Shown one piece after another: positions 1 through 15,000 of a stretch of DNA of 64,000 bases; positions within the stretch are counted from its first letter, which is position 1, and each line of letters begins with the position of its first letter. Position numbers and translations under genes: made by a program. Below the pieces are notes generated by a model that did no database searches, was not told the DNA's origin, and saw only the letters and a program-made list of their open reading frames with translations. Origin of the DNA: Gymnorhina tibicen (Eukaryota; Chordata; Aves; Passeriformes; Artamidae); NCBI GenBank assembly GCA_013399875.1, contig VXAZ01008272.1, forward strand, positions 125,825-189,824. Direction: 5' to 3'.

Positions 1-3000
1 TCCAGGGATTACATGTGAAATTTAAAACATTGTTTATATCTCCAAGGAGATACAGATATTTTCAAATATATACCTACCTGGATCTGCTTCTATATTATGT
101 TTCCATAAAAATGGGAATGGCTAAGCAATCTGCCTTCACACTAAGTATACTATGAGATACAGCAGTACAATCACACGTGGTATTTTCTGTGGTCACCACT
201 TCCTGAAAGCACATGATGGAGCTGTGCCAGGGCTGAACCTGGAGCAGTCGGTGACACCTTTCCCCGCACAACCTCGGTGCTGTGACACAGCAGCTCCGAG
301 GCTGTTGCCGGAAGAGGACACGAGAAAAGACAGTCAGGTGGACTTAGCACATTAAGAAAATCATGTCAGTGACTGACAGTGTCTCTGCTTGTTTGTGTGG
401 GGCTCACATTCTAACCGACCTTTTCACAGTGCCACAGTACATTCCCTGGTCTCTAGACTCTGACTTGAGAGCCTGAGCTTTCAACTTCAGCAGTGCTGAG
501 CACTTGCAGGTGCAAATGAGGTTGAGTGTTGCTTTGCATGCATAGAAAGCCATGAAATCATGAGCATTCACAAGGTCTTACGTATCTAAAATTACTTTAA
601 ATTGTAATTGTTTGGTGCCTTACTTATCCATTTGTGAAATCCTACAGATGTCTTGTGAAAACACCTTTATTAAAGTTTGAAATGGGCCAGACAGAGTGTA
701 TCAAGTGGCACTGAATAGCACATCAGGAAGTCAATCATCCTGTCCTTGGAGGGGCTCAGCTGTGTTTGTGCTATGGTTTTGGTGGTACAAAACCAGCAGT
801 GAACACCCAGTGAGGATATAAGATGGGTTTTGAGGTGTCTTTCAAACCAGGCCAGGTTACATATGTCAGAAAAGTATCTCTTTCCTCATCTAGCTCAAAA
901 TGTGATGGGAACCCCTTTATTCAGCATCCTGAGGAATTACCACAACATACACAGAAAGCTGTAGTCACACACCTCCCTGACCATATATAGAACAACCATC
1001 AGAAAGAAACTGCTGAGTGAGCTGCAGAGGAAAAGAGCTGCCCCTGGATTATTCTCACCTCCAGTTGCACAAAAGTGATTTTAGTGTTTGATAGCATTAT
1101 TTTTGAGTCAACTCTTTAGTTTTGTTTCCTCTGCTTTACCTTGTGAAACTATTGCAGTCTTCATGCTCCTGCTCACTACAACTTGCACTGTTATTATTTC
1201 CATTACAGGATTTCTTCTCAAACCTAAATATTCCCAGGCACCTTTTAAACAGGCCCTCAGAGATTCCAGTAAATTAGGAGGTATCTCAAGAAGGGCTGTG
1301 TTTTCAGTTTTCCTATTCACCGAGTGAGTGAGAGGCAGTGCACCAAAAGGCGGAAGGCTCTTGGAGCAGAACAGCATGCCCAGAGTTATTCAGGAAGATG
1401 TACCTATTTGCCAAGAGCTTTTGAAGAAGCAGAAACACCTCCTTCTACTCCAAACATCATTTTGTGTTTAAAATGGTTTGAGTCCTAGTGCAGTGTAATT
1501 CCAGTAACTCTGCAGAATAATCATACTTAGAAGAGCTCAAAGCCTACCCGGGATATCATGGAGAATGATGCAGTGTAATAAATCAGCCAGACTGGGCTTG
1601 AATTCTCAAGGAGCAGCTAAACCTGAACACTGCAGATGCTCACTAATTGAAAGTTGTAAGCGCCCTTCACAGCAGAGTCTTTGCCTAAGACGGATGAGGC
1701 TCCTGCACTCTGAAGGAGCATGTGTGGAGGTCCTGAAACAGTAGTAGGCCAGTACTTAACATTGCAAAGGCCTTGGATGTGAACAGCTTTGTAGAAGAAG
1801 ATGGAATTGTTTCTCTGGCAAAATGTATGAAACTGTGATAACAGGAATGAGAGCAAGGAGGATTGAACAAATATTTGCACTGAATGCCTTGTCAGGACAG
1901 GGGAATTGCTACTGATATGATCTTTACTTTCGATACTGTTTCTGACAGTGTTACAGACTATGCAGATGTTTATTGGCCACTAAATCATTCTTCAAGAATG
2001 CTGGCTCTGCTCCCAAACCTGAAGAGCCTGAATGTGAAGGGGTTTGTTATTCAACACACACTGCTGCTTTTGGAGACAGTGATTTTAAAGAAACCAGCGG
2101 GGAAGCATTGTCAACTGATAACAAGACAGGGACTGGATTCAGATTTCCCTGCACTCCGGGCCTCAGCCACCAAGGCAGGCTGAGTAAATGAGCACCACGT
2201 AGCAGGGCATTGAGTATCCACGTGGCAGAGAGCACTGCCTGAGCCGTGACAGCAACGCTGCGCCACAATAATGCACATGTATTGCAGCAAACATTGCTGC
2301 TGAGAGACAGGGCTTACCAGCTCATCCCGACCTTGATGTGCTGCCTGCTCTTCTTGGTATAGCACAATTGCACGAATTTTAGAGCCTTTGTAAAGCTCGC
2401 TCCGTGGCGCTGCAGAGATTAGTTCTGTTCTGCTGGGCTCCTCTAACTGCAGGACACGCTGCATAACAATGAGGCTCATTCAAACCCTTTGCCATTCATC
2501 TCAGGAAGAGCAGCTCGCAAAGACGCAATTGCTGAGCTGTGGAGGACCCTAAGCCGCAGTATTTCAAGGCCAACAGATTTGCTTTCAAACAGAGAGTTTC
2601 TGAACTACGGGCAATATGCTCAGGCTGTTTCTCTGAGTCAAGATGCTGATTCCGTGAGATCACTGCAAACAGTTCTCACCTGAAAAAGCTATGCTAGGCA
2701 CTGGAAGCTGTACCTAAATAGAGACTGGACTAAAATAATAACTGTGACAGTAATAATACATATCTTTCAAATAATGAGTTATAAAAAGTAATCAATTCCC
2801 TTTGTACTAGTAAAATTATGAATTATTGACCCACTGTGTATTATTACCATGGGAAATATGTACTATCCATAGGTATTAAACATATTTCTCCCAAAAAGCA
2901 ACCGACAAGTTGACCAGTGGATGTGATCTAAAAGCATTTAAAGCCAACAGCCTCCTCTAAAACCTAATTGAAATGCTGGCTATCAGCTTTCAAAATGAAA

Positions 3001-6000
3001 GACAGTGGTATCTAAAATAGCCCCTTGTAACATTTTCTCCCCAAATAGGGTGAATACTGTTTAAAAATATCAGGTTGGCGCAGAGATAACGTGCTTCAAA
3101 AATATGTAAGACAGGTGCAGAAGGCAATAATGTCATATTTACTATGTATTTGTTTTACGTTAGCTCATACATGTTTTCCTGGAAGCCAGGAGATTCCTGC
3201 TGCAGAATCTCTGCAGAATTCTCTCCTGCAACAGTTTGCTGTACCAGACTTAAAACAACATACATATTTATGGTAAAGCCATATGGTATCTATGGTTAAA
3301 TCAACTGATATACTTCAAAAAATACGAATTTTGATTAATTTGGTAGCTCTATAGATCAAAACCAGCTCAGAAGCTTTATTAGCATGTATAAATAACTGGT
3401 CTTCCCTCGTGTCACCATAAATTTAAAAAAAATCCCTTCACCCAACAAGGTTTGCAATGGGAAACTGACCTATAGTTATGTGAATGAAAATTTGGAAAAT
3501 ACCTGCATTCATAGAATGCAATTCCTTACACAAATGTAGTTGGAAATCACTGTGAACATTTTGTTCAAGGAGCAATTAAATTAACTTTATCTCAGAGTAA
3601 TTCACACTTACAGAATTTTTTTATGGGTTTTCCCTGACCTACTTAGATGTTTTCCTAAGCGTCTGCAACAATCATGTATTTGTACAGATAACCTTGCATT
3701 CTCACCTGCCTTTTAAGAATTAAGAGCCTGAATTTCCACTTCTATAGAGAAAAATCAATAAGACAGGAAGCCGTGGTTCCAGACATAAAGAACATTTATG
3801 TTTTTCAGAAAATAACTATGGTGAAAGAAAACGTGATCCTTTGATCCCTCCAGCTCTAGTCTTTGAGCTTTTGGATGGAGGATAAGAGGAGGACTCTCAG
3901 CAGCCATGCAAGCCAGGCAGCTACAACACAAACTCTCTAAGCTCTGCAAACTGTTTCATGTTTTCTAATTAACTTGCTGCTATTATTAGTAGTAGTTCTG
4001 TTTCCACTTTTATAACAACAAAGGCTTTTTCTTTCATTTTGCAAGAATTTTTTATTTTTGCCCGTGAGCCAAAGCTTTACCATAGAACAATTGCCTATAC
4101 ATCACAGTCTGTGAAGTTTATGGGGATCTGCAAAGGGCCTGCAAAGCAGACACAGCAAATCCCATGTGTGGACAGTGCCTGCATTCCTGCCCACCGTCCT
4201 TCTCCAACAATGGGCAAACAGGCATTGCAGCACCAGCAAATGCTGTATTTGATAGTACAGATTCCTCAGGATGCACGAACACCAACCTAGCCGGGTGGCA
4301 CCAACATGTTACTTCAGACAAACAAACTAGCAAGGTGTTGGCAAAACCAGCCCCTCTGAGCACCGCTGGGAGTGGCTCACCCAGCTTGCAGGCAGGGCTT
4401 GGCTGGTGCTGGCAGACACCATCAACCCCAAATGCAACTCCAGGTTCAGCAAATCTTTTTAAAATACTCTCTGGATAGCACTTCCTAGGCAACTACTGTC
4501 TCAGGTAGGAGCATCCTGAGAGCTGCTCAAAGCACCCTGAAGGCTGCTGACCACCCACAGCCCCATCTGCAGCCACACTCTCCCTTCCTTTCACACCTCA
4601 AACACATCTGGCTGCCTCAAGCTGTTGTAACACAAGGTGAGTTCTGCCTGAATGGCCCTAAGCTTTGCAATTAGGACTTACATTGCACCCTTCAAACACC
4701 CAGAGACTCACTCTGGGGGCTTAGATGACACCTGCCCCATTCCTTTATTTTTGTTTTTATAAGACTCATTAGCCTTTGTGGTGAAGAAGAAATTCCAGAA
4801 TACAAACCAGGACACTGCGAGTGTCCATACCCCTAGACTCCAAGGAGGAGATGCCCAGAAGAAACAACAAAGTAGCTAAAAACCCTGGCATCAAGGACTT
4901 TTCCATATGGTTTTGGTTAATGTTGAGAAGCCACACTGCTCAGATAGGCCTGGGTGAAACACCCTCCGCTTTATTTGTGAAGTCTGCATTTCACTAGAGA
5001 GAACAAAATATAGGAACATATAGGAATGTTCAGCCATATCCAGTGATTGCAAGTCTCAATCAAAATTGCTTCACAATCCTGTTGTCTTCTTTTCTAATAT
5101 CTGTCTTTTTCCACTTCCTCCCCATTTCCAACTGGATGCTCATTTTTCTTTCTCTGCTATGATAGGGGATGAGAAAACTGAAGCAAGAGGAGACTTTGAT
5201 GCAGTTCTTTCAAAAAACATCCAAGACTACCCATTGGGATGGCGCTTGGCTTGCAAAGCCAAAGTCACGTTGCAGCAACCCATCAAATATGAGGTGCTGT
5301 CTATGTTCAACTGCTGGCATTAAACTCTTGTTCTGTAAGAATGGGGTAGAAATTGGTAATTGCTGCCCCCCAAAGAGGCAGACTGGGAAGTATGGCTTGT
5401 GAATATGAAGCACAAAGACTTTGGGAAAGTTTCCCCTGGCCACAATTCTGTGCACATGTCCTGCCCCTGAGTTTAGTATGCAAGCTGGTTTCTATACAGC
5501 ACTTAAAATGGAAAAAAAAAATCCCTTTGAAAGAAGCGCCTTGAAACACAGATATTGGCAGTGGATGACACTCACTTGCTGTAATTACTGAAAGACAAAA
5601 TTTTTGATCAGGACTCCTTACTGAATTCTCTCCAAAGCCTCTCTGAGCTCCAAATGCTGTGACCTTTAAAATCAAGGGAGCAAAATGTTCTCTGTTCTAA
5701 TGACTGGTACTGGAAAAGCAGAAAATCCACGTGCTAAAACTACGATTTAAATTGTACTGTTTGGCAATAAAATCAGACTTGTTTCTTTTTGGGTATCAGA
5801 GAAAAACATGGTCTGTATAAAATGTTTAGAAGGATACTAAGCTTTAGAAAAATGGGAAAAAGTTATAAATAGGGGTCCTACATTATCAAGGATGATGAAA
5901 ACAGTATCTATGTAATGGCATAAAATCTACTGCCTAAATTCTACATTTACTTGCACAGAACACACACAAAAAAAAGAAAACTTTCTCTGATTATATAATG

Positions 6001-9000
6001 AAGTTTCAGATGAGTTTACAGCTCTATCTCTAACTGTTGTTCTTTTTCTCAAAGATACCTGCAAGAAACACTTCTGTGCAAACACACCCCTACCCTTCTA
6101 AGCAGCAGAAAGGATGCCCTACTTTGGACAAATACACACTTTTCATTTATTTGGACAAAAATATTAAAATTAAACAGAACAAATTTTCAATCAACACTTG
6201 TTAATTTAAAACACTAAAAATTCTCCCATATTGAAAGCAGATTGCTCTGAAAAAACATTCATTTTCAAGGTCATAACAGTCCTGGCAGAACTCAAAAAAC
6301 TGTAGTCCAACTTGCTTGTGTTCAGCTGTGTTTACTTAGTCTCAATTTGACAAAAGTCTGCCTCTGATTATACATAGCAGTCATCTGCCCACAGATAAAT
6401 AGATATTACACAAACGTTTGGAGGGAATGACATTTGGCTACCATTATTTTTGGAATAATTTAGCCTGCATCCTGAACTTAAAACACCAAAATGATTCATA
6501 ATGGTTTCTGGACCCAAGTATTTCCATTTAATAAATAAATTTACCTCTATGACCTTTTCGGACTTTATATTGTACATGTTAGTGGGTTAAAAAAAAAAGG
6601 CAATTTATTGTTAAATATTCTGTATGCTTGGAAGGGTGGATTTACCCAGAATTCAGACCCGAGTCAGTGCATACCTGGTGCACTCACTGCAGCAGCTCAG
6701 CGCCAGCATGTGCAGTGCAAAGGGCTCAGAGTGCTGCTGGAGAGGGGGCTCTAACTCAGCTCTACAAGACATCCCACCCCGTCACCACCTGCAAGCACAG
6801 GGGCATTGCTCAGCTCTCTGCAGAGCATGCACCTGCAGTGGAAGCCCACGCTAGCAGAAACCGTAACAGCACTGCCTGAGACAGAAATGTGTTTTCTATT
6901 TCAGATGTACCTACCTCAAATATAAACTTAATAGTTCTCTGCCTATTATTTGTAGGAGGGAAAATTAATACATATTGCATGCCAAACTGAAATGTTGCTT
7001 TATCTGAGGGAAATAGTTGTTTTGTGACATTTATAGAATAGCTTATATTTTAAAGGAGACATGCAGTATTTCTCTGATGTGGATAGAAATTTTGTCCAGT
7101 TAAAGATACTACTTAGTCTAGGGTATTTTGTGTTATAAATTATCCATTAATAAGGAAAAAAACTTATGAATAAATTATAGTACCTACTCCCATTCCTTCC
7201 CTGATGCCTCTTCCTAATTCTCTCCCCTTTAAGCAACCCCCTGTCAGTTCCCCAACATCAGCTACCCCAAACCATGTTACCACATCACACACTGGAAGTA
7301 TTGAGGGCAATTCAAAGTCCACGAGGGATATTGTTACTGCTGCACATTTAAAGTGGAAAATGTTTCCAGAGTGTGGTGATAGATGGAAGAATAAAGCCTA
7401 GACCCGACAGAGTCAGAGAGATTACTTTCTGTAAAGTTAGCATGCTTTCAAAAATGTCTCTTCAATTAGAACACCAAAATTAAGAAAGCCCCTGATGCAA
7501 TAGGAACCATATGTGTTGGATGTACCCAGCTTCTCTAACATAACCTCTAAATATTCAGTTTAAAGAAAATTAGGAGACTTGTTTACAAAGAACCAGTTTA
7601 TATGTTTACAAGACTAAGCTGAATATTTTTAGATGGAACGATTACATACAAGTCATTTCCCCTCACTTTCCCTTGTTTCATGAAGGAATATTACTGTGAA
7701 GAGGGAATGTGTTTTCAATGTGGACAGCTGGAGGTACAGAAAACAGGTTTCTGTCACGTGGAACAAATGCAGCAGATTCCTTCTTTACAGGGTGTTTCCT
7801 TACAGAGATTAAGTATTAGAGCTGATTACCCTGTGATGCAAAGCCCCACTCATTCAGAAGCATTCAAATGACTGTGACCCAAAGAAGAGTTAATTCAGAT
7901 GGAATCCAGGAAAATGAGGCAGCATAGAAACCTCATCAGCAGTCCAATCACATGACAAAATGCGAGGCATCTCCAAAGCCACTGCCTGCCAAAAAAAGAA
8001 AGGCTGCTGCAAGAAAAATACTTTCACAGCTTGATATCTGGGTCTTGTGACTGCTATCCAAACAAGGAGTAAAAGTGGTACTATATAATGTGGCAGGGTA
8101 AACAGAACCACCCACTCACCATCACCAATCATGTTTTTAATTCAGATAAATTCTGTTTCTTTAAAAAATGATGGGGGAAAAAGAAACAAACCTTTTGTTG
8201 AACTTGAAAATTATATGTGTAATTATCAGATCTGGCATGACATATTTTAGGTTCATATATACCGTGAACTGTACAGGAATGCGTGTTTTGCCATACAGGA
8301 TCAAACTATCAGTCCATCCCAGGTGATGTCCTTTCTACACTACTGACAGATGCTCGTCTCGGAGGAGCACAAAGACACTGCCCCCAGCCAACTATGCATT
8401 AGGTTAAGAAGATTTCTCTCTGTAACTTACAGATGATGACCCGAGAAACTTTCAAAGAGAGTATCTGATTTGAAAAATTTACAGAAAGGAGCAGACTGAA
8501 AGAAGTTAAAACTTTCAGGAACACTGGGCCAAGGAAGCCTCCACACTTGGCCAAATTGTCTCACAGTAGCCTGAAAACTACTTACAGTTTTCAAAACAGG
8601 TCTTGGTGGAATCCGCCAAAGTCTGGATTGGGTATGATTAAGCCAAAGTATGAGAAGCATTCTATACTTTTGTGTCCAGCTTAGTCAGGGATTGTGGATG
8701 CACCAGGAGACTGGGAAATTAATAATCACAAACCTCACGTGAACAGACACCTCCATCACTACCACCACTGCCACCAGCACTAGAGTATTTCCCAGTGCCA
8801 GACTAAGTTGTGTTTTTGCCCTAAGTTGTGGAGCAACAGTTTGGATTAATTTGCTTTGCATTCTAAGCAAGGTCGTACCCTTTTCTGGAAGTGTACTTGC
8901 TCTTAGCCTGTGTAACATGGAAAAAAGTGCCAAGACACAGTAATGAGACTCAAAGGTTCCTTCCAAGAAGGGTGAGAGTATCTCGAATGCTTATCTACCC

Positions 9001-12000
9001 TCATTTCTCAAACACTTTGAAAAGGAAAACATCAAACTTCTAATTTTGGACCATGAAAAATGCAAGTATCTCCTATACTTCTTTAATTTATTCTGGAACC
9101 CTTCCCTGTTACACTCCAGATTCCTACCATTATTTCCACACCTGCTTCCTCAGTATTTTATCTTCTTGCCTTCATCCCTTTGATCCCTTTTCTTTCCTTT
9201 TCCTTTTTGTTCTTGTCCTTAATCCTGGATTCCTCTTTCCGTGTGCTGTCCCAGCACTATCTTCTTTACAATCTTCCAAAAGCTTCTGCTCTTTATTTTC
9301 CTACCTGTATTTATTTCCTGGCTGTGAGTTTTTATTTTTCCCTTCAATACCCTTCCTTTCTTATATCTTTTCCCTTCTAGAGCTAAAATGATACTCCAGC
9401 TATGACCTACCTGAAAAGAGAGTTACATCTTTTAAGTCCATTGTCAGTACTAAAGGGATGGAAAATATCTCAAGAAGAACTAAACGACTATTCCAGTCAC
9501 TGTCCTGGACAAACAAGTGTAACTCCCATCAACAGCTGGAGGAGTTCAGCACCTGAGTCAAGTTATTTCCCATTTGCCACCAGTGACTGTTTGGGGTGGG
9601 AGTCCTGCTATAGCAATCTGTCCTCACACTAGGGCACGGAGACAGACAGAATTTCATGCAGTGGCTGCAGGGTGCTGGTGATGAGAAAAACAACTCTGAT
9701 AACATTAGTCCTTTCTTCACTGTTAACTGAGAACAGCACCTAACTGAGGTGAAAACTTTGTTGGAACTTAAAAAGTAAGGAAGAGGCCTGTATAAATATG
9801 GAGACAGCTATGCACCACTTCACCCCGGTATTCTGCTGGACCTCTTAACAAAATACCGAAACATCACCAGGAAAGTTCCTTGCATGGCATACATTGTGTA
9901 ATCAATATCACTAGTAATGGAAGTCTTTCTCTTGGCTTCAAATGAAGTAGTGTAACATTCTGTGAAAGAACAGAATTATCCCACAAGCAATTAGGTCAAG
10001 AGGATAAAAAGACTAAGAAGCATTCATTCCCTGAACTTCTTGAGATCTGCCCATCAAAACAGTAAATGTTTGCTTCTCAAGACAAAACAAGCTAACAGAA
10101 ATATGCAGTAGAAATCATCTTTATGGCTAACTACAGAGAAAATACTGGGGAACACTTTTGTTTTTCATGGTGAATGAATCGCCCCTGTAACATTCCCCAG
10201 TCAAAAGCCCAGTTTCCCTTCCAGCTGGTGTTGCCTGGACAAGCTGGAGCTGTCTGTGCACAGCTCAATCCAACTTGCACACCAGATCTTACAAAATATT
10301 CTGTTTTCTTTGTCTCACTCTTTTTATATTGCTTCTGGTGGTTTTCTCTGTGTGTTTTTGTTGCTGCTTGCTTCCCACCCTTACCACTCTCCAACTGCTT
10401 GCTGGGCAGGCACAGCAATACCATGTAAGGAACGCAGGAAAGAGAAGCATTCCTTGATTTTTCTGTGCACAGTAACTTGCATGACATTTGATCATAGACA
10501 GAGATTAAGTCATTCATGAATAGGGCCCAAAGGGAGGAACAACTCCAGAAAAACAACCCTCCTTGCTGTTAGTGAAGCATCCAGGACTCCACAATCATTA
10601 CTGCCACACTTACAGTTCATAGCCGATCTGGCAAAGCAAGGAATCCAACTGCAGGCTCTGTGGTTTAAATAAAATGTATCTACAGCAGCTTGGACCAATG
10701 TTTAAAAATGTTCCATGTTGTTTTAGTCCAAGGACAAGCTTTTACAATTAAAAGAAAACTTTGGCTTTAATTACAGATTAAAAGTGAAAGTTGTTTAAAA
10801 AGAATGCATATTCTAAGAACAGTAATAGAAGTTATTTAATATTTAAAACTTGTTTTTCTCTCTTCTAGAGTGTGACAAGTCTCCTTGTAAATATTTAAAA
10901 CACAAGTTTGAAAGCTATTAATTTGTGGACAATATTTAGGGTGCTTCTGCCTTGCTGTTGTGAATCTTTGGCATAGCTCAACTTTTTCCTACATTTATAC
11001 TTTCAATCTAAAATAACTGTCAAGATTTTGATGTATGTTGCAATGGCCAAAAAATAACCACAACTGTAACTTTTACCTCTTTTTCCCCTAAATTTTGTCA
11101 CCACACGTGTGATGCAGCAAATGTCACCACCCTATACATAAATGCAAAGGGTTTACTCCAGAGCAGCTACAAGCAATGTGATCCCAAAGTGGTTAGGTGC
11201 TACAATGGAGAAGCTGCTGCTCTTGGGATGATTTTCAGCAACAATTGCCCATCTGAAAATCATTAGTGCATAGCAGTGGATTTTCCACATGTTCATATGC
11301 TGGACAAGCAGGTTGCCCTTGAAGTATGGTTCCCCGGGGGAAGAAGGAAAACCCAGAGAAAAGTATTCTATTGTCAGATCACGGTTTCACTAGAGCCAGA
11401 CAAAAATATGGTCAAGCATTCACTTGGCTGCTCTGCTGGCAAAACGATAGGGTACTGAAATGGAGACAGCTAATGAGGAAGGCAAAGAATGAATCTCAGG
11501 AAGAAGACCTTAAAGGAGTACAGATTTTTTTTTCTCATTTGAAATCTCAGAAATAGGGGTAAGTATGCAAATGTAATGAATTTCAGATTACTGACCTTTA
11601 TTTTTATAAGGTCAAAAAGGTTTAGAAAGGGTAGTATTTTCCCAGTAAAATATCTCATCTTTTAATTCAGCTGTGTTTGAAGCTCCAAGAAGAAAGTATT
11701 GAAAGAGCCTAAGTAAAAAAGTATAGGCAGTATTTGTTATTTAATGCCCCATTAATCGATAATTTGGCTTGAAGGAAGAAAAAAAAGTTGGCAAAAGGGA
11801 ATGGAATTCTTTAGCTCCTTGTTTTACTTAAGAAAAATTCCCAACGGGCTTCACTTAAACAAAGAACTTTAGTTTTCCACTGGAAAGACAAAAAGAAAAT
11901 CTTGGTCTAGCATGTCCTGCCACATGCTTTAACTACACAGTAAAAGAGTATGTACTTGGATCCCAGGCACATTTCAAAAGTGTAGTATTTATTAGCTGCT

Positions 12001-15000
12001 CTGTTGCCAAGTTCCACTATTATCATTTTATTATATCTAAGGTATATTTTTACTAACTAAATTATATTTAGGTTTTTAGTTTAAGCATTTGAAGGTCTTG
12101 GAGTGTCACGTATAGATGACATACAATATATCAAAGGCCTTTGTTGATTTTCTCCCTCCTCTCCTCTCCAAACAGTTACCCTGTATTTGTGAACTCAGGG
12201 CGTCTGATTTACCTAAACCCATATTCCAGCTGCAAAGATACGCAGGGGCCAAGGGAGCAAAATCCTTGGATGAAGCAGAGCTCGCCAAGGATGAAGGTGA
12301 GCCCTGTTACCAGATAACCCACCGCACGCATGTCCCTCACACCCCAAGGGGCAGGACAAACCCCTCTCTCCCTACCACCCCCTTCAGACACCTTGCTCCA
12401 ACACTCCTCTCCCACCCTTTGGCCAGCTCACCTAGACCTGGCTTTTTGCCAAGACCTCCTGTTCCCAGCTGGGCCGTGGGCTGGAGGTGCTGCGTGGTGG
12501 GACGCGGGCTCCCCATGAGCAAGGGTGGGCAGGAGCCAGCGGCTCATTGGGGAGTTTACCTCAGAAGACCCATCTCCCACACCTCCTGCAAAAGGATTTT
12601 TGGTTTTGAGGGGAGTGTGGAGCCTCTGTCTGGAGGGTGTCCAGACAGGATGGAAAGATGACATGGCCATGAGGCAGGAGAGGGTTTTGGTGGGCTCACA
12701 TCAGGCTGGGTGCTGCCACTGCTCTGGACAGGGAAGGGGTGTTTCTGAGCAGCCATAAAGCTCACGGAGAGATGACAGAGCTCCCCAACCTCAGCAAATG
12801 CAGCATTATCGCAGCACTGAATACAGCCTTTATTCTTCCTATTTTGTGCAAGGAATGAAGGATGAGGAGTACCCAAATATGAGCACTTACATTCTCTGAG
12901 GGTCACAGTCTTTGATCTGTGAGCAAAGATTCCACTGAAAGCAGCAAGAGTTCACCAAATGAAGTTTGGAAAGCTTTGCGAACACATGAACATTGTGCGT
13001 CAAATCATGTCGCATGCTTTGGGGCCAAAACACTCAAAACCCAGACCAGATCTTGGCAAATTGGATTTCTGTACTTCCAAGCACTTCCAAAGGGTTGGTT
13101 TTAAAACATATCTGAGTGTCTGTCCATCAATTATCAGGTGAAGGTAAAGGCACTTTGAGTTGGGTATCAGATATAATTACTGGCCCCTTCTGAAATAAGA
13201 GGGAAGAGAATCAGGAGTGTGAATCTTTGAGTTGAATGAGGTATAGAGGAATGAGAAATATTAATGACCTTTTCCCTATATAGATTCACAGCAAATGTAG
13301 TAAACACAAATTAATGTTCATGTGCACTTGTAGCAAGGAGGAATTATCACTCAGTCTCATTAGACAAGGAGTGAAAACAGCACCAGAAAGGCTGTGACAC
13401 AATACTAAAAGAAAAACAGGCTTATAAAGACACCTGCCATTTTTATTCATTTAAAATGTTTAAACGAGCATTTCTTCACTTTGGTTTAGACAGCAAAAAT
13501 AAGCCTTTGCATAAAACAAAGGATTACTGGGATCAGGATCAATACCTGCAGGTCAGTATTGTCTTCTCTGCCGACTTCTGTGAAAAGGATTTTCAGCTTT
13601 GTGAGGGCAACCTGGAGCAAGCAACTCAGTGAGGTATGGGATTTGAAAGCAAGATATGTCACTGTTTGTAGACAATAGAGTTGGGAGCCTCTATTCCTCT
13701 GTCTTTGCAAAGTTCACTGCCATGTTGAACTACTGCACAGCTCTGAACTGAAGGAGTAAGCACAACAAAACAGCAAGACAACACACTTGTATTCCGCATA
13801 TATCATCATTGTAATAGAGCATAAGGAAATATATGTGCGTCTGTATGTACGTATATATATGAAAGGTTGCACAAACACCACTACAATCTCAGCTGCTGGC
13901 CAGAGCAGGACAGCTTTTTTGGTTTCTCTTCACTTCAAAAAGTGTCACTAAACATCCAGCACTACTGAGATTCAACAAGTAGGAAGCCCAGAACTATTGT
14001 AATTATGATACTGCTGATAGAGAAGGGCTCCAGGCTTCACCCAGCACCCCTGCTCCCCCAGCTGACATAAGTTTCACAGGCTGCACTGGGCTCTCACTGA
14101 CACTGCTGACACAAACAGTGCTGCAGACACTCAGAGCTTTCCCTGATAAAGGAACAAAGGCTGTTGTCTTCTGGAGGAAGCTCCTATTTGAAGATGATCC
14201 CAGGGAAATGAGTTAGTGATGCAGAGATCAACAGCTACACCAGCTAAACAGCATGAGTGAAAGAAAAGCAGAAAAAGGAATTTTAGTGTGTCTGTGTAAT
14301 GGTGCAAAGCTGCCATAAATAGTCAGGAACAGACCATTTAATTTGCACACCAGCTCCAGAACCAGCTCGCTGAGCAGCCACCAGTCCAGACCCTGCATGG
14401 TGCAGCCCACAATGGGAAAAGCCAGACCCTGCTCCTTCGGGTAGGAAGAGCAATTAGACAAACAGGGACCTGGGATGAAAGTCTCCCTTGAAGTCAACGG
14501 CTGAGACAAATTCTCCAGCACACCAAGACCTCATTAAAACTGCCCACAGTGTCTAGCCCACAAAGTACATCTAGTGCAAGGAGAGCAATCCTGCCGCTGT
14601 TTTGCAATGCATTACAAAATACCTTGGCTAGCAGAAAGAATTTGAGGCAATTTGCTCCTGAAGAGCCAGGTCGTGAAGAGCCTTCATTTTTCCAGCAAAC
14701 TGGATTTAAGTTGACAAATGGTAACTGAGAGAGGAAAAAAACCCTGACAAAGTAAGGGGAGATGGAGAAACCGACAACGTTTAACTTGATCTTCGAGGGT
14801 GTAAATCTGTCAATACCCACAAATGACCACAAGGCCACATGCCAGTTTTCACTCTGAGATACCATAACTAAGACATTTGGCTGGTACCTCACATTGGAAA
14901 GAAAGTTTTTACATTTAGAAATGTAAAACATTGTAACATTTAAGGAATTTTGGCTACAGCCCACTAGCCAGCCTTCCCCCAGCCCCAGCTAAGGGATTAT

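Noticed and set aside
12116..12661. 181-codon plus-strand open frame
   Set aside because: Lies in a GC-richer intronic patch, with overlapping open frames on both strands. The product is proline-rich low-complexity text with no domain, splice structure or conservation cue.
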